Shown here: in pieces, positions 46,099-55,606 of the stretch
Numbering within the stretch: position 1 is the first letter of the stretch
Layout of the letters: each line of letters opens with the position of its first letter
DNA from: Candidatus Magnetomicrobium cryptolimnococcus
GTDB taxonomy: Bacteria > Nitrospirota > Thermodesulfovibrionia > Thermodesulfovibrionales > Magnetobacteriaceae
Reading direction: 5' to 3'
DNA: 64,000 nt
Assembly: GCA_018606805.1 (NCBI GenBank)
Contig: JAGYWI010000001.1
Location: forward strand, 1-64,000
Program-made: the position numbers and the translations under genes
The notes under the pieces: generated by a model
Seen by the model: the letters and a program-made list of their open reading frames with translations, nothing else
What the model was told of the DNA's origin: nothing
Database searches by the model: none

Positions 46099-47562
46099 TC
46101 ATTCAAACATAAATGAAAATAGCTTTGACCTTATTAAATAAAAGCGCACACGCAGCACTTTATCCTTCAAATGCGATATATCATCAATTCCCTTCCACGT
46201 TACTGGCTTAAAAAAGGCATCTCCTGAAACCCCATCACACTCATCAAGTGCAAACCCCTCAACTACCACTGTTTCAAGCTCCGGCTTTACCTCTATAAGT
46301 TCCACCTTAATTTTCCCGCCTGAGTGCGAATAGGAATTTAGTAAAAGCCTACTACCATCAAATTTGCACGGATAGGTATAAAACTCCCCACGTATCTTTG
46401 CCTCAAGCCCGATAAATCCATCCTGTCTTATTGTTGCTATGTGCATACCCTGCGGTATTGAGGTATATTCGTTATGCCCTCGCGGTGAATAATACACCGG
46501 AAAAGCCCATTTGGTCTTTTCATAGGGCACAAGCCCTTTACCTACATAAAAAGCAGATGTTTCTATCTTATTAGTATTTGAAATAATAGGTTTTGCCTGT
46601 GGCGTGTACCAATGTACAGCATCACGGCTTAGAAATAAGTGTATGTCTAAAGTATCAGTGTTTCTATCATAAAGGGATGGCAGCATTATGTGTGCCATAT
46701 CAGCGTTTGGCCACTTGTGATAGGCATTTGTATATATGTCAGTCGAGGGCTGCCATTGCACATCCGGTGCTAAAACCGTTTGCGGCAATGAAAACGCCCC
46801 AAATTGTGGCGACTCACTACGTTTTATAACCCTTCTACCACCACTACCGTAGCGGTTTGCAGGACTCCAGCCACGTAAGTACATAACATATTGCGCTGTC
46901 TCTTCATCGTAGAGCGCTACAGTTTGCGTATCGCTTGTGTGTTTAATCAAAGGCTCCTTCACTTTTGTCCAGTTAATGCCATCTGGTGATATAGCACCAT
47001 AAACCCAATTGTAGGGTAACTCCCCTTCCGTGGCTTGCCCAAGGTACACTAACTTGTAACGCTCACTATCAGGGGCTTTAGGGTCGCTAAACACGGTAGC
47101 ACCATGTGCTCCTGTAAGCCCTCCCTTTGCCTCTGGCCCAGTACCATACACTATATTGTTTTCAATTGAAGCCTTGTGCTCTATTACATTTAATACCGGC
47201 CGCTTCCAGTTAATCAAGTCCTTTGACTCCATGTACAAGATTATAGCCCCCCTATCACCCATATTAAAACTGCCATCCGTTTCATACCAAAAACGATAAA
47301 CACCTTCTTCATATAATAAGGTAGAATAGGCGCGCAAACCACCCGATGGGTCATCAGATAAAAACGGAGTCCTTTCTATCTCCGGTTTATTTACCACAAG
47401 CTCTACACCATATGGACTAAACCACGGGTCTGTCCCATATTTTAACTGATAAGATTTCCAAAAAGGCATACCATAACCCGCCTCAACAAACCACCAGTCT
47501 ATAAAGACGTTTCGTTTGCCCTTTTGAAAATTAATAGGAAGCGATATTTCGTTTTCATACAT
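46099..47562 (-). CDS. Glycosidase-like five-bladed propeller protein
   Basis: 487 aa. Repeated blade patterns such as YRFWYE, YKLVYLGQA and YVMYLRGWSP suggest the GH32/GH43 propeller superfamily. FIDWWFVE at the N-terminus and SDDPSGGLRAYS are plausible acidic active-site positions. No signal peptide, so probably cytoplasmic. It may bind or hydrolyse a glycan. A divergent promoter region separates it from the gene at 47674. Confidence 0.75.
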   Translation of the reverse strand: MYENEISLPINFQKGKRNVFIDWWFVEAGYGMPFWKSYQLKYGTDPWFSPYGVELVVNKPEIERTPFLSDDPSGGLRAYSTLLYEEGVYRFWYETDGSFNMGDRGAIILYMESKDLINWKRPVLNVIEHKASIENNIVYGTGPEAKGGLTGAHGATVFSDPKAPDSERYKLVYLGQATEGELPYNWVYGAISPDGINWTKVKEPLIKHTSDTQTVALYDEETAQYVMYLRGWSPANRYGSGGRRVIKRSESPQFGAFSLPQTVLAPDVQWQPSTDIYTNAYHKWPNADMAHIMLPSLYDRNTDTLDIHLFLSRDAVHWYTPQAKPIISNTNKIETSAFYVGKGLVPYEKTKWAFPVYYSPRGHNEYTSIPQGMHIATIRQDGFIGLEAKIRGEFYTYPCKFDGSRLLLNSYSHSGGKIKVELIEVKPELETVVVEGFALDECDGVSGDAFFKPVTWKGIDDISHLKDKVLRVRFYLIRSKLFSFMFE

Positions 47563-47673
47563 ATGTTAAATGTCTTGCCATATTGATAGTATTTAATATA
47601 TTATAATCGAAAAGGAAGTTTTTTTCCCATATTTTGTAATAGATTTCTCAAAAAAAAGAAGGAGCCCTAAAAA

Positions 47674-48237
47674 ATGGAAAGAAAGGACTATGAGGCCAAC
47701 CTGGAGACTGCCGTTTCCTATATGATGGCTAACCAGAGGGCTAATGCCTTATCGTCACTAAAAATGGCATACTCGCAAGTGCCAGACAAGGAAAAAACAT
47801 CGGACAACGTGGCATATCTGCGGATATTATCGTTTTTAGCAAGGTTTGCACTGGAAAATGCTGAGCATATTCAGGCTATTAACTATATTAACGAAGGGAT
47901 CAGCCTCAATAATATGCACGCTGACATGATCTTTATGAACGTACTTATATACAAGGCTACTAACAGGTTTCCGGAAATGTTGACTGCTATTATTAACTAT
48001 CTCATCGCTATTGATTTACCGGATAGGGATAAGTACGCATATGAGTTTGTAAATACCGTCGCTTTAAATGAGCTATACGTAGAGTATTTACCTGTTGCAT
48101 ACTCAAACACACCTAATCATACGCCGATTTTGTCAATTGTGGAAGAGACCATTGAAAAACTAAAACAGATAGCATCGGGTGAGTTCCTTGAAAAGGGGGC
48201 TCGTATTATGAAGGCTATTGATAGTACTAATAACTGA
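47674..48237 (+). CDS. TPR-like helical protein, unknown function
   Basis: 187 aa, almost all helical, with TPR-like pattern (ANALSSLKMAYSQVP, AINYINEGISLNNMHAD). GGAG lies upstream of the ATG. It overlaps the next gene by one base (TGATG) and so is coupled to it. Likely a protein-interaction scaffold. No enzymatic motif is seen. Confidence 0.75.
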   Translation: MERKDYEANLETAVSYMMANQRANALSSLKMAYSQVPDKEKTSDNVAYLRILSFLARFALENAEHIQAINYINEGISLNNMHADMIFMNVLIYKATNRFPEMLTAIINYLIAIDLPDRDKYAYEFVNTVALNELYVEYLPVAYSNTPNHTPILSIVEETIEKLKQIASGEFLEKGARIMKAIDSTNN

Positions 48238-49427
48238 TGAACGCTAACACTCTTAATAATAGAGTATTAATGCTTGCTGGAGATATTGATTTTCAATCAA
48301 CAGCCGGACGGCTTATATACCTTGCACGGTCTTTGACACAAAACGGCTTCGACGTAGACATTATGACCTATAGCAAAAGTGTGTTTAGTTTTTGTGATAA
48401 GTTTGCTAAAAACTTAAATGTTAGGATAAGGGTATTGTTAAGGGTACCACAGATTTTACCCGTTGAACACACAGTTACCCTTGTTAACTCATACATTAAA
48501 CTTATATACGATATGGAGCTTCCACAAACCGACCTGAAACTATATAAGGTTACGGCTTTTGACGATTTTAGAGGCCATCTCGTGAATTTTACCTACACAG
48601 ATATTGATATAAAGCCCTATAATGCCATCTTGCTGCCTATGATAACCACCGAAACACCACCTATGCCGGATAGCGATATTTTTTATTCAACTATATGTTT
48701 TTTTGCTAAGGAACTGTCAGTGCCAATTATCGGCATTAATATTTTCCCCGTAATTCAAACCCCATCACTTTTGTATTGGATTATTGATTACTTCATCGTA
48801 AAAGATAAATGGGAGAAAACCTACCTGCTTAACTATGGGGTTGAGGAAGAACGAGTTCTAATCCTTGATTATAAAATAGATGCCTATTACATTGAGCCAA
48901 TTGAAGATAAATACATGGATTACATATTAAATCCTGGCATAAATTTTTCCAAAAATGAACTTGTAATCGTGGTTGTTAATCACCCAAGACTTCGGTTTTG
49001 TGTAACAGATATATTGGATGTTATACATAAATTAGAAGTGCCTAAGTTTATGATATTTTTAAAAAGGAATTTTTTCGTACGTGAACTTTCAGAAGATGAT
49101 GTATTAAAGGAATTTTTCCTTGAAGATATTAAAAATATAAATGGTCGCTCCATGGTGCTTGAGCCAGAAAGTAAAACCGTTGCCCTTATGGCCTGCGATA
49201 TTATAATATCACCATCGCATTTGACAACCCTTGATTTTGTAGCCAGATACAATAAGGATGCCGTTGTTTATAATCCGCTCAATATTGAAGAAGATTTAAA
49301 TATGAATATCTCATTTACAAAAACTAAAGAAGAGCTAATGACAGCGCTTATTAAGTGCTATGAAAAAAAACAGGCACTCATGGGCATATCGGATATCGTA
49401 AGCAGAGTGCTAAATAGGATACAATAA
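48237..49427 (+). CDS. GT-B-like glycosyltransferase-related protein
   Basis: 396 aa. The start (RVLMLAGDIDFQSTAGRLIYLARSL) and the C-terminal half (ALMACDIIISPSHLTTLDFVARYNKDAVVYNP) match the layout of GT-B glycosyltransferases. The donor-binding Glu seen in GT4 is not obvious, so activity is uncertain. The TPR-like gene before and the small zinc-binding gene after suggest one operon. Confidence 0.65.
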   Translation: MNANTLNNRVLMLAGDIDFQSTAGRLIYLARSLTQNGFDVDIMTYSKSVFSFCDKFAKNLNVRIRVLLRVPQILPVEHTVTLVNSYIKLIYDMELPQTDLKLYKVTAFDDFRGHLVNFTYTDIDIKPYNAILLPMITTETPPMPDSDIFYSTICFFAKELSVPIIGINIFPVIQTPSLLYWIIDYFIVKDKWEKTYLLNYGVEEERVLILDYKIDAYYIEPIEDKYMDYILNPGINFSKNELVIVVVNHPRLRFCVTDILDVIHKLEVPKFMIFLKRNFFVRELSEDDVLKEFFLEDIKNINGRSMVLEPESKTVALMACDIIISPSHLTTLDFVARYNKDAVVYNPLNIEEDLNMNISFTKTKEELMTALIKCYEKKQALMGISDIVSRVLNRIQ

Positions 49428-49430
49428 AAT

Positions 49431-49601
49431 ATGAAAGAATCAGATGAATTTGACACTTCTAAGTGTGGGTGCAGTAGCCCAGCTGAACAGGTAGAAGAGG
49501 CTCTTGATTTATCGAAACTAATAGGGTGTCCATTTTGCGGTAAACCTGTTGCTGATGAAAGAGAGCTGTTTTCACATATAGTAATTTATCACAGTTGTTG
49601 A
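49431..49601 (+). CDS. Small zinc-finger-like protein
   Basis: 56 aa. ATG 49431, four bases after the stop of the previous gene. Translates with an N-terminal CGC pair, then CPFCGKPV and HIVIYHSC at the end, a plausible C2H2-type zinc site. Small size and spacing suggest the same operon. No family is recognised. The downstream 49651 hairpin probably ends the transcript. Confidence 0.6.
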   Translation: MKESDEFDTSKCGCSSPAEQVEEALDLSKLIGCPFCGKPVADERELFSHIVIYHSC

Positions 49602-49650
49602 GGAAAAGACTGATTGCCGTGTGCAATCTTTTAGTTAAGGAAAAAGAGGA

Positions 49651-49689
49651 GTGGGAGAAAACCTTTTTTGGCAAAAAGGTTCTTCCCAC
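49651..49689 (+). terminator. Long hairpin after the unknown cassette
   Basis: GTGGGAGAAAACCTTTTT (49651-49668) pairs imperfectly with AAAAAGGTTCTTCCCAC (49673-49689). It belongs to the dispersed hairpin family at gene 3' ends. It probably ends the cassette transcript. Confidence 0.6.
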
Positions 49690-49759
49690 ACACACCCTTT
49701 CCAAAAACTTTTAGCTTGTCATCTTTTAAGTTATTCCTTTTATCTTTTACTACATAAAT

Positions 49760-49930
49760 ATAGTGCATTTCGATTTGATACACAAAGTGTAGATAATAAA
49801 ATAGGGCAGACACTCGAAAGGTCTACCCCTACAATACCCGTATTTTGGTAAAGGCGAACCTATGTGAGGGAGGTGCGCCTTCGCATCTTCGCCCTTAATT
49901 TTTGTTACCTATTAAATCGAATTGCACTAT
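49760..49930 (+). mobile_element. MITE-like element, copy B
   Basis: 171 bp. The left end 49760-49780 (ATAGTGCATTTCGATTTGATA minus a few changes) matches the reverse complement of the right end 49910-49930 at 19 of 21 positions. AAAT flanks both sides (49756-49759 and 49931-49934), a candidate 4-bp target duplication, though the AT-rich context makes this weak. The inner core GACACTCGAAAGGTCT is shared with 53290. No transposase inside. The 425-nt gap 49602-50026 holds only this and the hairpin. Confidence 0.75.
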
Positions 49931-50038
49931 AAATAAAAAAAATTTTTTATTAGTTTATATTGATATTGCTCTACCAAAGAAGTTAAACTTAGTAAGTAGT
50001 TGAGTTATTGGAATTTATAAGATACGTTGGGGATTGAA

Positions 50039-52555
50039 TTGAATATTAACGGTTTAGAGGCAAGTTTAAACAAAAAAGCAGAATATGAAAAATTAGTATT
50101 AGAAGTATCCTCAGACATGGTAAATTGTGGGGTTGCCAGTCTTGATGATGGAATAACAAGTGCATTAGAAAAAATCGGTCAATATTGTGGTACTACGCGT
50201 GCCTTCATATATTTGTTGTCTGAGCAGGAAGAGGGTTTAAAATTAAAATATGAGTGGGAGTCGAGTGATTATCTTACAGGTAATCGTCTATCATATGAGC
50301 TTAGTTTAACGCAGTACCCGTGGTTTATGGAGAAACTACAACTCTTTGAAATGGTCTACATAAAAGATGTTGCGACACTTCCCGACGACGCTGCTATAGA
50401 AAGGGAAGCCCTCATTACAGCTAATGTACGGTCTATTATATTATTTCCTATTGTATACAATAATATGTTTATTGGCATTATAGGGTTTTGTTTTCAAAAA
50501 ATCAAGAATATACCAGATGAGGATAATATAAATCTTTTTAAAATATCAGTAAGCGTTATAGTAAATGCAGTTGTAAGAAAGATAGCAGAGGATTCCCTTA
50601 TGGAACAAATTAGGTTCCAGCAGGATTTAATAGATGCAATACCAAACCCGCTTTATTATAAAGATACGAAGGGCACGTATATTGCTTGTAATAAGGCATT
50701 TACTGAATTTATAGGTATTCCTCTTGAGTTAATAATAGGCAAAGATGACTATAATATATCCCAAAAGTATCTTGCTGATCTTTATAGCAAATCAGATAAA
50801 GAGCTTATACAAAACCCCGGAGTACAGACCTACGAAGGTTACATATATAGGGGAGATGGGACATTACATGATGTAATCTTTTATAAGGCAACTTTGAAGG
50901 ATAAAGACGGTAAGCCATATGGTATAGTGGGCACTTTTGCAGATATTTCAGAACAGAAATGGCTTGAAAAAAAGTTAAAGGACCAGCATGAAAGATTCAT
51001 AGCTGTGCTGGAGGGGCTTAATTTTGGCGTTTATGTTGTTGATATTGAAACGTATGAGATTTTGTTTATAAATAAGTATCTAAAAGATATGGTAGGTCCT
51101 GCCGTTGGTAGTAGTTGTTGGCGTTCGCTGCATAAAGGGTTTGACGGTCCGTGTACATTTTGTCCAATTGGTACATTACTAGCACATAATGAAGAAGGAC
51201 AAAACGTACATGTATGGGAGAGGGAGGAAAATGGCAAGTGGTGGTTTTTAAGTGATAGATTAATACGTTGGGTAAACGGTAGGTTGGCTAAACTACAGTT
51301 TGCTATGGATATTACACATATAAAACAGATGGAGGCAGCCCTTAGGGAAAGTGAAGAGTTATTTAAGACCCTTGCTGAAAATTCTTTTACAGGTGTCGGG
51401 CTTTATAGGGAGCACTTTATATATGTAAATCCTGAGATGGAGCGGATTTTTGCTATCAGTGAAGATGGTTTAAAAAACTTAGATATGACAAATAAAACCA
51501 TTTTTGACGTATTTTCTATAGACAGCAATATTGCACACCGAGAAGCTACCGAAACCAAAGAGTGCAATATTGGCACTAGTTGTACGATTGAAACTAAGGG
51601 GATTAGGGTAAAGGATGGTACGGAAAAGTGGACTCGTATTTATTCTACTATAGTTGACTATAAGGGGCTTCCCACCAATTTGATTAATATAATAGATGTA
51701 ACCGATAGAATTCAGTATGAACAGAAGCTTCAAGAACAGAAAAATGAGCTTGAACAATTAAACAAAAAGTTAGAAGCACTTAATAAAAATCTGGCAATAG
51801 ATATAAAACATGAGGTGGAAAAATCAAGACAACAAGAGCAGCTTATGATTCAACAATCTAAGATGGCTTCCATGGGCGAGATGCTTGGCTCTATAGCCCA
51901 CCAATGGCGACAACCATTAAATGCCCTTGGTCTTATTATTCAAGACCTTCAAGATGCCTATGAGTTTGGTGAAATAGACTCCGACTATGTTAACAAGGTT
52001 GTTAATGAATCTATGGAGTTGATTTCATTTATGTCAAAAACTATTGACGACTTTAGAAACTTTTTTATTCCTACGAAGGAAAAGAAGATTTTTAACGTTA
52101 TTGAATCGCTCAATGAGGTCTTATTGATTGTTTCTGCTCAATTGAAAAACAGCTTTATAGAAATAGAGGAAAGGTATAAAGATAAAAAACCCATTGAGGT
52201 AACCGGCTACCCTAATGAATTTAAACAGGTAATACTAAATATTATATCTAACGCAAGGGATGCCCTTATTGAAAGAAAGAAACGAGATATAATCGCTAAT
52301 GGCGTTATATTCATTGATGTGGAAGAGGTGGATGACGTCGTTAAAATAATGGTTGGCGACAATGGCGGTGGTGTACCGTCTGATGTCTTACCATATGTTT
52401 TTGATGCTTATTTTACAACAAAGAAAGATAGCGATGGAACAGGCATAGGGCTATATATGTCAAAGGTTATAATTGAAAACAATATGGGCGGTAAACTCTA
52501 TGCTGAAAATATACAAGATGGGGCTCTGTTTACTATTATTTTAAAAAACACATGA
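50039..52555 (+). CDS. Cytoplasmic PAS/GAF histidine kinase
   Basis: 838 aa from TTG 50039, chosen because GGGGA lies 5 nt upstream. A frame start at TTG 50027 is also possible. GAF at about 10-190, then three PAS domains (about 195-315, 315-430, 440-560). The second has CPIG, unusual. A coiled coil follows, then the H-box IAHQWRQPLN and an ATPase domain with DNGGGVPSD and GTGIGLYMSK. No membrane helix, so it senses a cytoplasmic signal. No cognate regulator lies next to it. Confidence 0.9.
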   Translation: MNINGLEASLNKKAEYEKLVLEVSSDMVNCGVASLDDGITSALEKIGQYCGTTRAFIYLLSEQEEGLKLKYEWESSDYLTGNRLSYELSLTQYPWFMEKLQLFEMVYIKDVATLPDDAAIEREALITANVRSIILFPIVYNNMFIGIIGFCFQKIKNIPDEDNINLFKISVSVIVNAVVRKIAEDSLMEQIRFQQDLIDAIPNPLYYKDTKGTYIACNKAFTEFIGIPLELIIGKDDYNISQKYLADLYSKSDKELIQNPGVQTYEGYIYRGDGTLHDVIFYKATLKDKDGKPYGIVGTFADISEQKWLEKKLKDQHERFIAVLEGLNFGVYVVDIETYEILFINKYLKDMVGPAVGSSCWRSLHKGFDGPCTFCPIGTLLAHNEEGQNVHVWEREENGKWWFLSDRLIRWVNGRLAKLQFAMDITHIKQMEAALRESEELFKTLAENSFTGVGLYREHFIYVNPEMERIFAISEDGLKNLDMTNKTIFDVFSIDSNIAHREATETKECNIGTSCTIETKGIRVKDGTEKWTRIYSTIVDYKGLPTNLINIIDVTDRIQYEQKLQEQKNELEQLNKKLEALNKNLAIDIKHEVEKSRQQEQLMIQQSKMASMGEMLGSIAHQWRQPLNALGLIIQDLQDAYEFGEIDSDYVNKVVNESMELISFMSKTIDDFRNFFIPTKEKKIFNVIESLNEVLLIVSAQLKNSFIEIEERYKDKKPIEVTGYPNEFKQVILNIISNARDALIERKKRDIIANGVIFIDVEEVDDVVKIMVGDNGGGVPSDVLPYVFDAYFTTKKDSDGTGIGLYMSKVIIENNMGGKLYAENIQDGALFTIILKNT

Positions 52556-52560
52556 AAAAT

Positions 52561-53163
52561 CTATGGAAACATCATTAAAATACTCATCATAGCAGTAGAC
52601 CAAGCAATATCAACAGGTAGTTGACGCTCACATGATTTATCAAAAAGTAAATCAGCCCTTGCAGGAAACTCATCATCTTGTAGCCACAAGATTAACGCCA
52701 TATATATACGTGGAAACGGACTTATACCTATAGAACAATCCCCATAAGTTAATATAGAACCACCAAGCATTTGCCCTTTCTTTAAAAACCCCTCCTTATT
52801 ATTACCATAAACATTTGCTAACTTATGTAATGGTAGGACGTGTGAACCCCTATAAAAAAGCTGCCCCTCACGTAAGTCTTGAGGGTGTAATAATTCATTA
52901 GTAAAAGGTATGTTTTGTGCGTTAGTTAAATACCACAACGAAGACAGACGAAAAAAATCCCCGTATCTGCTTAATAGAACCTCCCCCTCTGGTTCAATGC
53001 TTACAATGCTACACTTTTTTGTATAAAACACAAAGCGCCACCCAAAAGAAGTTAACACATAAGCCCCTTCCTCTTGATTATAGTTAACACCTGCCCCCTG
53101 ACAAACACTTTCTGGCGCTAATCCATTTAAAATTTCCCATCTTCTAACTTCACCCGATATCAT
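52561..53163 (-). CDS. DUF3786-like protein
   Basis: 200 aa. Pattern FPRIYMALILWLQDDEFPARADLLFD resembles the DUF3786 family. It has scattered cysteines but no regular cluster motif. The family is found in anaerobes and may bind a cofactor; its function is unknown. It is convergent with the kinase, only 5 nt apart at their stops. Confidence 0.65.
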   Translation of the reverse strand: MISGEVRRWEILNGLAPESVCQGAGVNYNQEEGAYVLTSFGWRFVFYTKKCSIVSIEPEGEVLLSRYGDFFRLSSLWYLTNAQNIPFTNELLHPQDLREGQLFYRGSHVLPLHKLANVYGNNKEGFLKKGQMLGGSILTYGDCSIGISPFPRIYMALILWLQDDEFPARADLLFDKSCERQLPVDIAWSTAMMSILMMFP

Positions 53164-53227
53164 AATATTTATGCTATATTATAACAAACATCCAAAATAT
53201 TTTCCTCAAAATACAGCATTTTCAATA

Positions 53228-53383
53228 ATTAGCGCATTTCGATTTGATAAGGACACAAAGTGTAGATAATAAAAATAGAGCAGACACTCGAAAGGTCTGC
53301 CCCTACGATACACGCGTTTTTGTAGGGGCGAACCTCGGGGCAAGCCCTTAATTCTTGTTACTTATTTAAGCCAATTAATTGCA
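53228..53383 (-). repeat. MITE-like element, copy C
   Basis: Left end TTAGCGCATTTCGATTTGATA matches copy B. The inner core with GACACTCGAAAGGTCTGCCCC is shared. The right end decays within the last codons of the STAS-like gene (53362-53383), where TTAAGCCAATTAATTGC resembles the inverted end. This may mark an insertion at the gene's 3' end. Confidence 0.55.
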
Positions 53384-53712
53384 CCTTCAAGGTTATTATG
53401 AAACACTTTATGATTTTGTGAAAGGACAAAAGAAATAGACGCCATAAAAGCGGTAGTAGCTCCTGGAACTACGGTAGCGCTTTTTTGCACTTTTTCCTTT
53501 ATTTTAGCGTCAAATGATTGCATCTCTATAGCAAGTTTCATAGAAGGAACAGACATATCTAATGTATTATAAAGAATTTTTGATGTATCGGATTCATCAA
53601 GAAGCCTTTCTATTTTAGCCTGTGCTTCTTTAATCAATTCTACATTCATTTCTCCAACATATTTGGCAAAAATAATCCCCTCTATCAATTCCACATTTAC
53701 ATAACCAGGCAT
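53362..53712 (-). CDS. SpoIIAA/STAS-like protein
   Basis: 116 aa. Alternating strands and helices with MNVELIKEAQAKIERLLDESDTSKILYN and a final NNLEGAINWLK match SpoIIAA-like proteins. The conserved phospho-serine of antisigma antagonists is not evident. The 3' end meets a decayed MITE end. It lies 19 nt downstream of motB on the same strand and could be co-expressed with it. Confidence 0.65.
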   Translation of the reverse strand: MPGYVNVELIEGIIFAKYVGEMNVELIKEAQAKIERLLDESDTSKILYNTLDMSVPSMKLAIEMQSFDAKIKEKVQKSATVVPGATTAFMASISFVLSQNHKVFHNNLEGAINWLK

Positions 53713-53731
53713 TAAAAATCCTCCTCTTTGC

Positions 53732-54667
53732 TTATTTCATAAAAAACTGTTTAGGTACAACGCTACCATTGCTATGATTAGGTTTAGAATTACCAGCACC
53801 ATAACCATTTACTGCTCTGCTACCGCTATTACTACCACCACTGCCACCGCCTTCAAGCTTCAGCTCTTCTATGTTAGTTAAAGGTGTGCGCTGAATACTT
53901 TGAATACTAGTATATATAAGTATACTAATCCTTCTATTTCTAGGGTCTAGTGGATTTTCTTTAACAAGTGGCTCTGTATCAGCATAACCACTAACCTTTT
54001 TTATATTATTAGGCATAATTCCATTTTTTTCTAGCTCCAGTCTAGCGGCAGATGCCCTTGACGTAGATAATTCCCAGTTTGTATACTGTTTACCAGCATA
54101 TTTTAAAGCATCCGTATGACCCTCTACAGCAATTTTAGCATCAGTCAAGTCGTTTATGCCCTCTCCAATAACCTTTATTATACTGCGAGCCTTCTCCGTA
54201 AGTTCGCTGCTGCCAACTGGGAACATTGGTTTACCCTCTTTATCTACAATCTGTATCCTTACTCCCTCTTCAAACACATCAACAAGCACTTGGTCTTTCA
54301 CATCCGAGAGTTTTTTTTCAATTTCCTTGACGAACTTCTCCTTAATCATTTCCTTAGCCAAGGCAAATGCGGTACCGCCACGTGGTAAATCAATAATATC
54401 CTCTGTATCGGTTATAGTGTTATCAAACGGAGCTGCCCCGTAATCCATAAAAGAAATACCCATCTGTTCAAACACTGTTACGTTTTGAAAGTAATTTTTA
54501 AGAGATAATTTCTTTTTAGGAGACGTCATAGTAACAAGCCACATAAGAAGAAAGAAGGCCATCATAGCTGTAACAAAGTCAGCATAGGCAACCTTCCATG
54601 ACCCACCATGTCCGCCTTGATGGGCTTGTTTCTTCCTTTTTTTAATTATTATATTTTGGCCTTTCAA
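53732..54667 (-). CDS. motB: Flagellar stator protein MotB
   Basis: 311 aa. The TM helix carries the proton-binding D30 in AYADFVTAMMAFFLLMWL. The C-terminal OmpA-like domain (GHTDALKYAG, RRISILIYT) anchors to peptidoglycan. A glycine-serine-rich tail is longer than usual. Start codon TTG 54667, with GGAGG 10 nt upstream. It follows motA by 39 nt. Confidence 0.94.
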   Translation of the reverse strand: MKGQNIIIKKRKKQAHQGGHGGSWKVAYADFVTAMMAFFLLMWLVTMTSPKKKLSLKNYFQNVTVFEQMGISFMDYGAAPFDNTITDTEDIIDLPRGGTAFALAKEMIKEKFVKEIEKKLSDVKDQVLVDVFEEGVRIQIVDKEGKPMFPVGSSELTEKARSIIKVIGEGINDLTDAKIAVEGHTDALKYAGKQYTNWELSTSRASAARLELEKNGIMPNNIKKVSGYADTEPLVKENPLDPRNRRISILIYTSIQSIQRTPLTNIEELKLEGGGSGGSNSGSRAVNGYGAGNSKPNHSNGSVVPKQFFMK

Positions 54668-54706
54668 TACTATTTAACCTCCTAATTTGGTTATATATAA
54701 AGCAAA

Positions 54707-55555
54707 CTATTTTTTAACAGCCTCTTCGAGTTCCGCAAATGCCGGTCTTTCAAGATTAGGGATAGCCCTTCTGCCGGACTCTATAGCAATCTGCGGGGCT
54801 GCACCACCAACAAAGGACACTAAAGACACCTTTATAACAGTAAAGTAAACCTCCCCTTCCTTCGCTTTTAATTCCAAATTAGTAGCCATAGGCCCAACAT
54901 AGCCATAACACATCAAAACCCCTAAAAACGTACCGGTCAAAGCCGCACCAATATGATAACCAAGCACTGTCGGCGGTGCATCTATATGACCCATCGTAAT
55001 AACAACCCCCAAAACAGCAGCTACAATACCAAGACCGGGCAGCGCATCTGCCATTTTCTGTAGCGTATACGATGGGAGCATTTCTTCATGTGCACTCGAC
55101 TCTATATCGGTACTTAAAAGTTCGTCAAGCTCATGGGTTGGCATATTGGTAGTTATTATCACTCGCAGATTATCACATATAAAGTTAAGCGCCTTTTTAT
55201 TATCCAAGACACTTTTATATTTAGTAAATATAGGACTTTTTTCTGGCAACTCAACATCTGCTTCGATAGAGATTAAACCTTCTTTTCTTATTTTTGAAAA
55301 GATCAAAAACATTAAGGACAACAGTTCTAAAAAATCTTCTTTTTTAGCGCCTCCTGATTGGAAAATACGTTTAAAATTCTTAACAACTAGCTTTATCACT
55401 GCAGGTGGTGAAGATAATACAAGCGAACCAAAGGCAGCACCCAAGATTATTAAAAACTCAGCCGGCTGCACTAACACCGCTAAATTACCATGGGCCATTA
55501 AGTAACCACTAAACACTGCTGCCGTTACAATAACAATACCTATAATCGCCGTCAT
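54707..55555 (-). CDS. motA: Flagellar stator protein MotA
   Basis: 282 aa. Four TM helices and the cytoplasmic loop with charged residues. LPGLGIVAAVLGVVITMG near residues 170-190 is a MotA core segment, and P-rich turns follow. It forms the ion channel with MotB that drives the motor. No classic sigma-28 box was found immediately upstream. Confidence 0.94.
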   Translation of the reverse strand: MTAIIGIVIVTAAVFSGYLMAHGNLAVLVQPAEFLIILGAAFGSLVLSSPPAVIKLVVKNFKRIFQSGGAKKEDFLELLSLMFLIFSKIRKEGLISIEADVELPEKSPIFTKYKSVLDNKKALNFICDNLRVIITTNMPTHELDELLSTDIESSAHEEMLPSYTLQKMADALPGLGIVAAVLGVVITMGHIDAPPTVLGYHIGAALTGTFLGVLMCYGYVGPMATNLELKAKEGEVYFTVIKVSLVSFVGGAAPQIAIESGRRAIPNLERPAFAELEEAVKK

Positions 55556-55606
55556 AGTTTTTTTTGCTGGAAGCTCTCTGCTATAAAACCTTAAATAACT
55601 CCCTTA

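Noticed and set aside
49459-49851. Several short open frames of 60-81 aa.
   Set aside because: They cross the hairpin and MITE-like element and are antisense to the small zinc gene.
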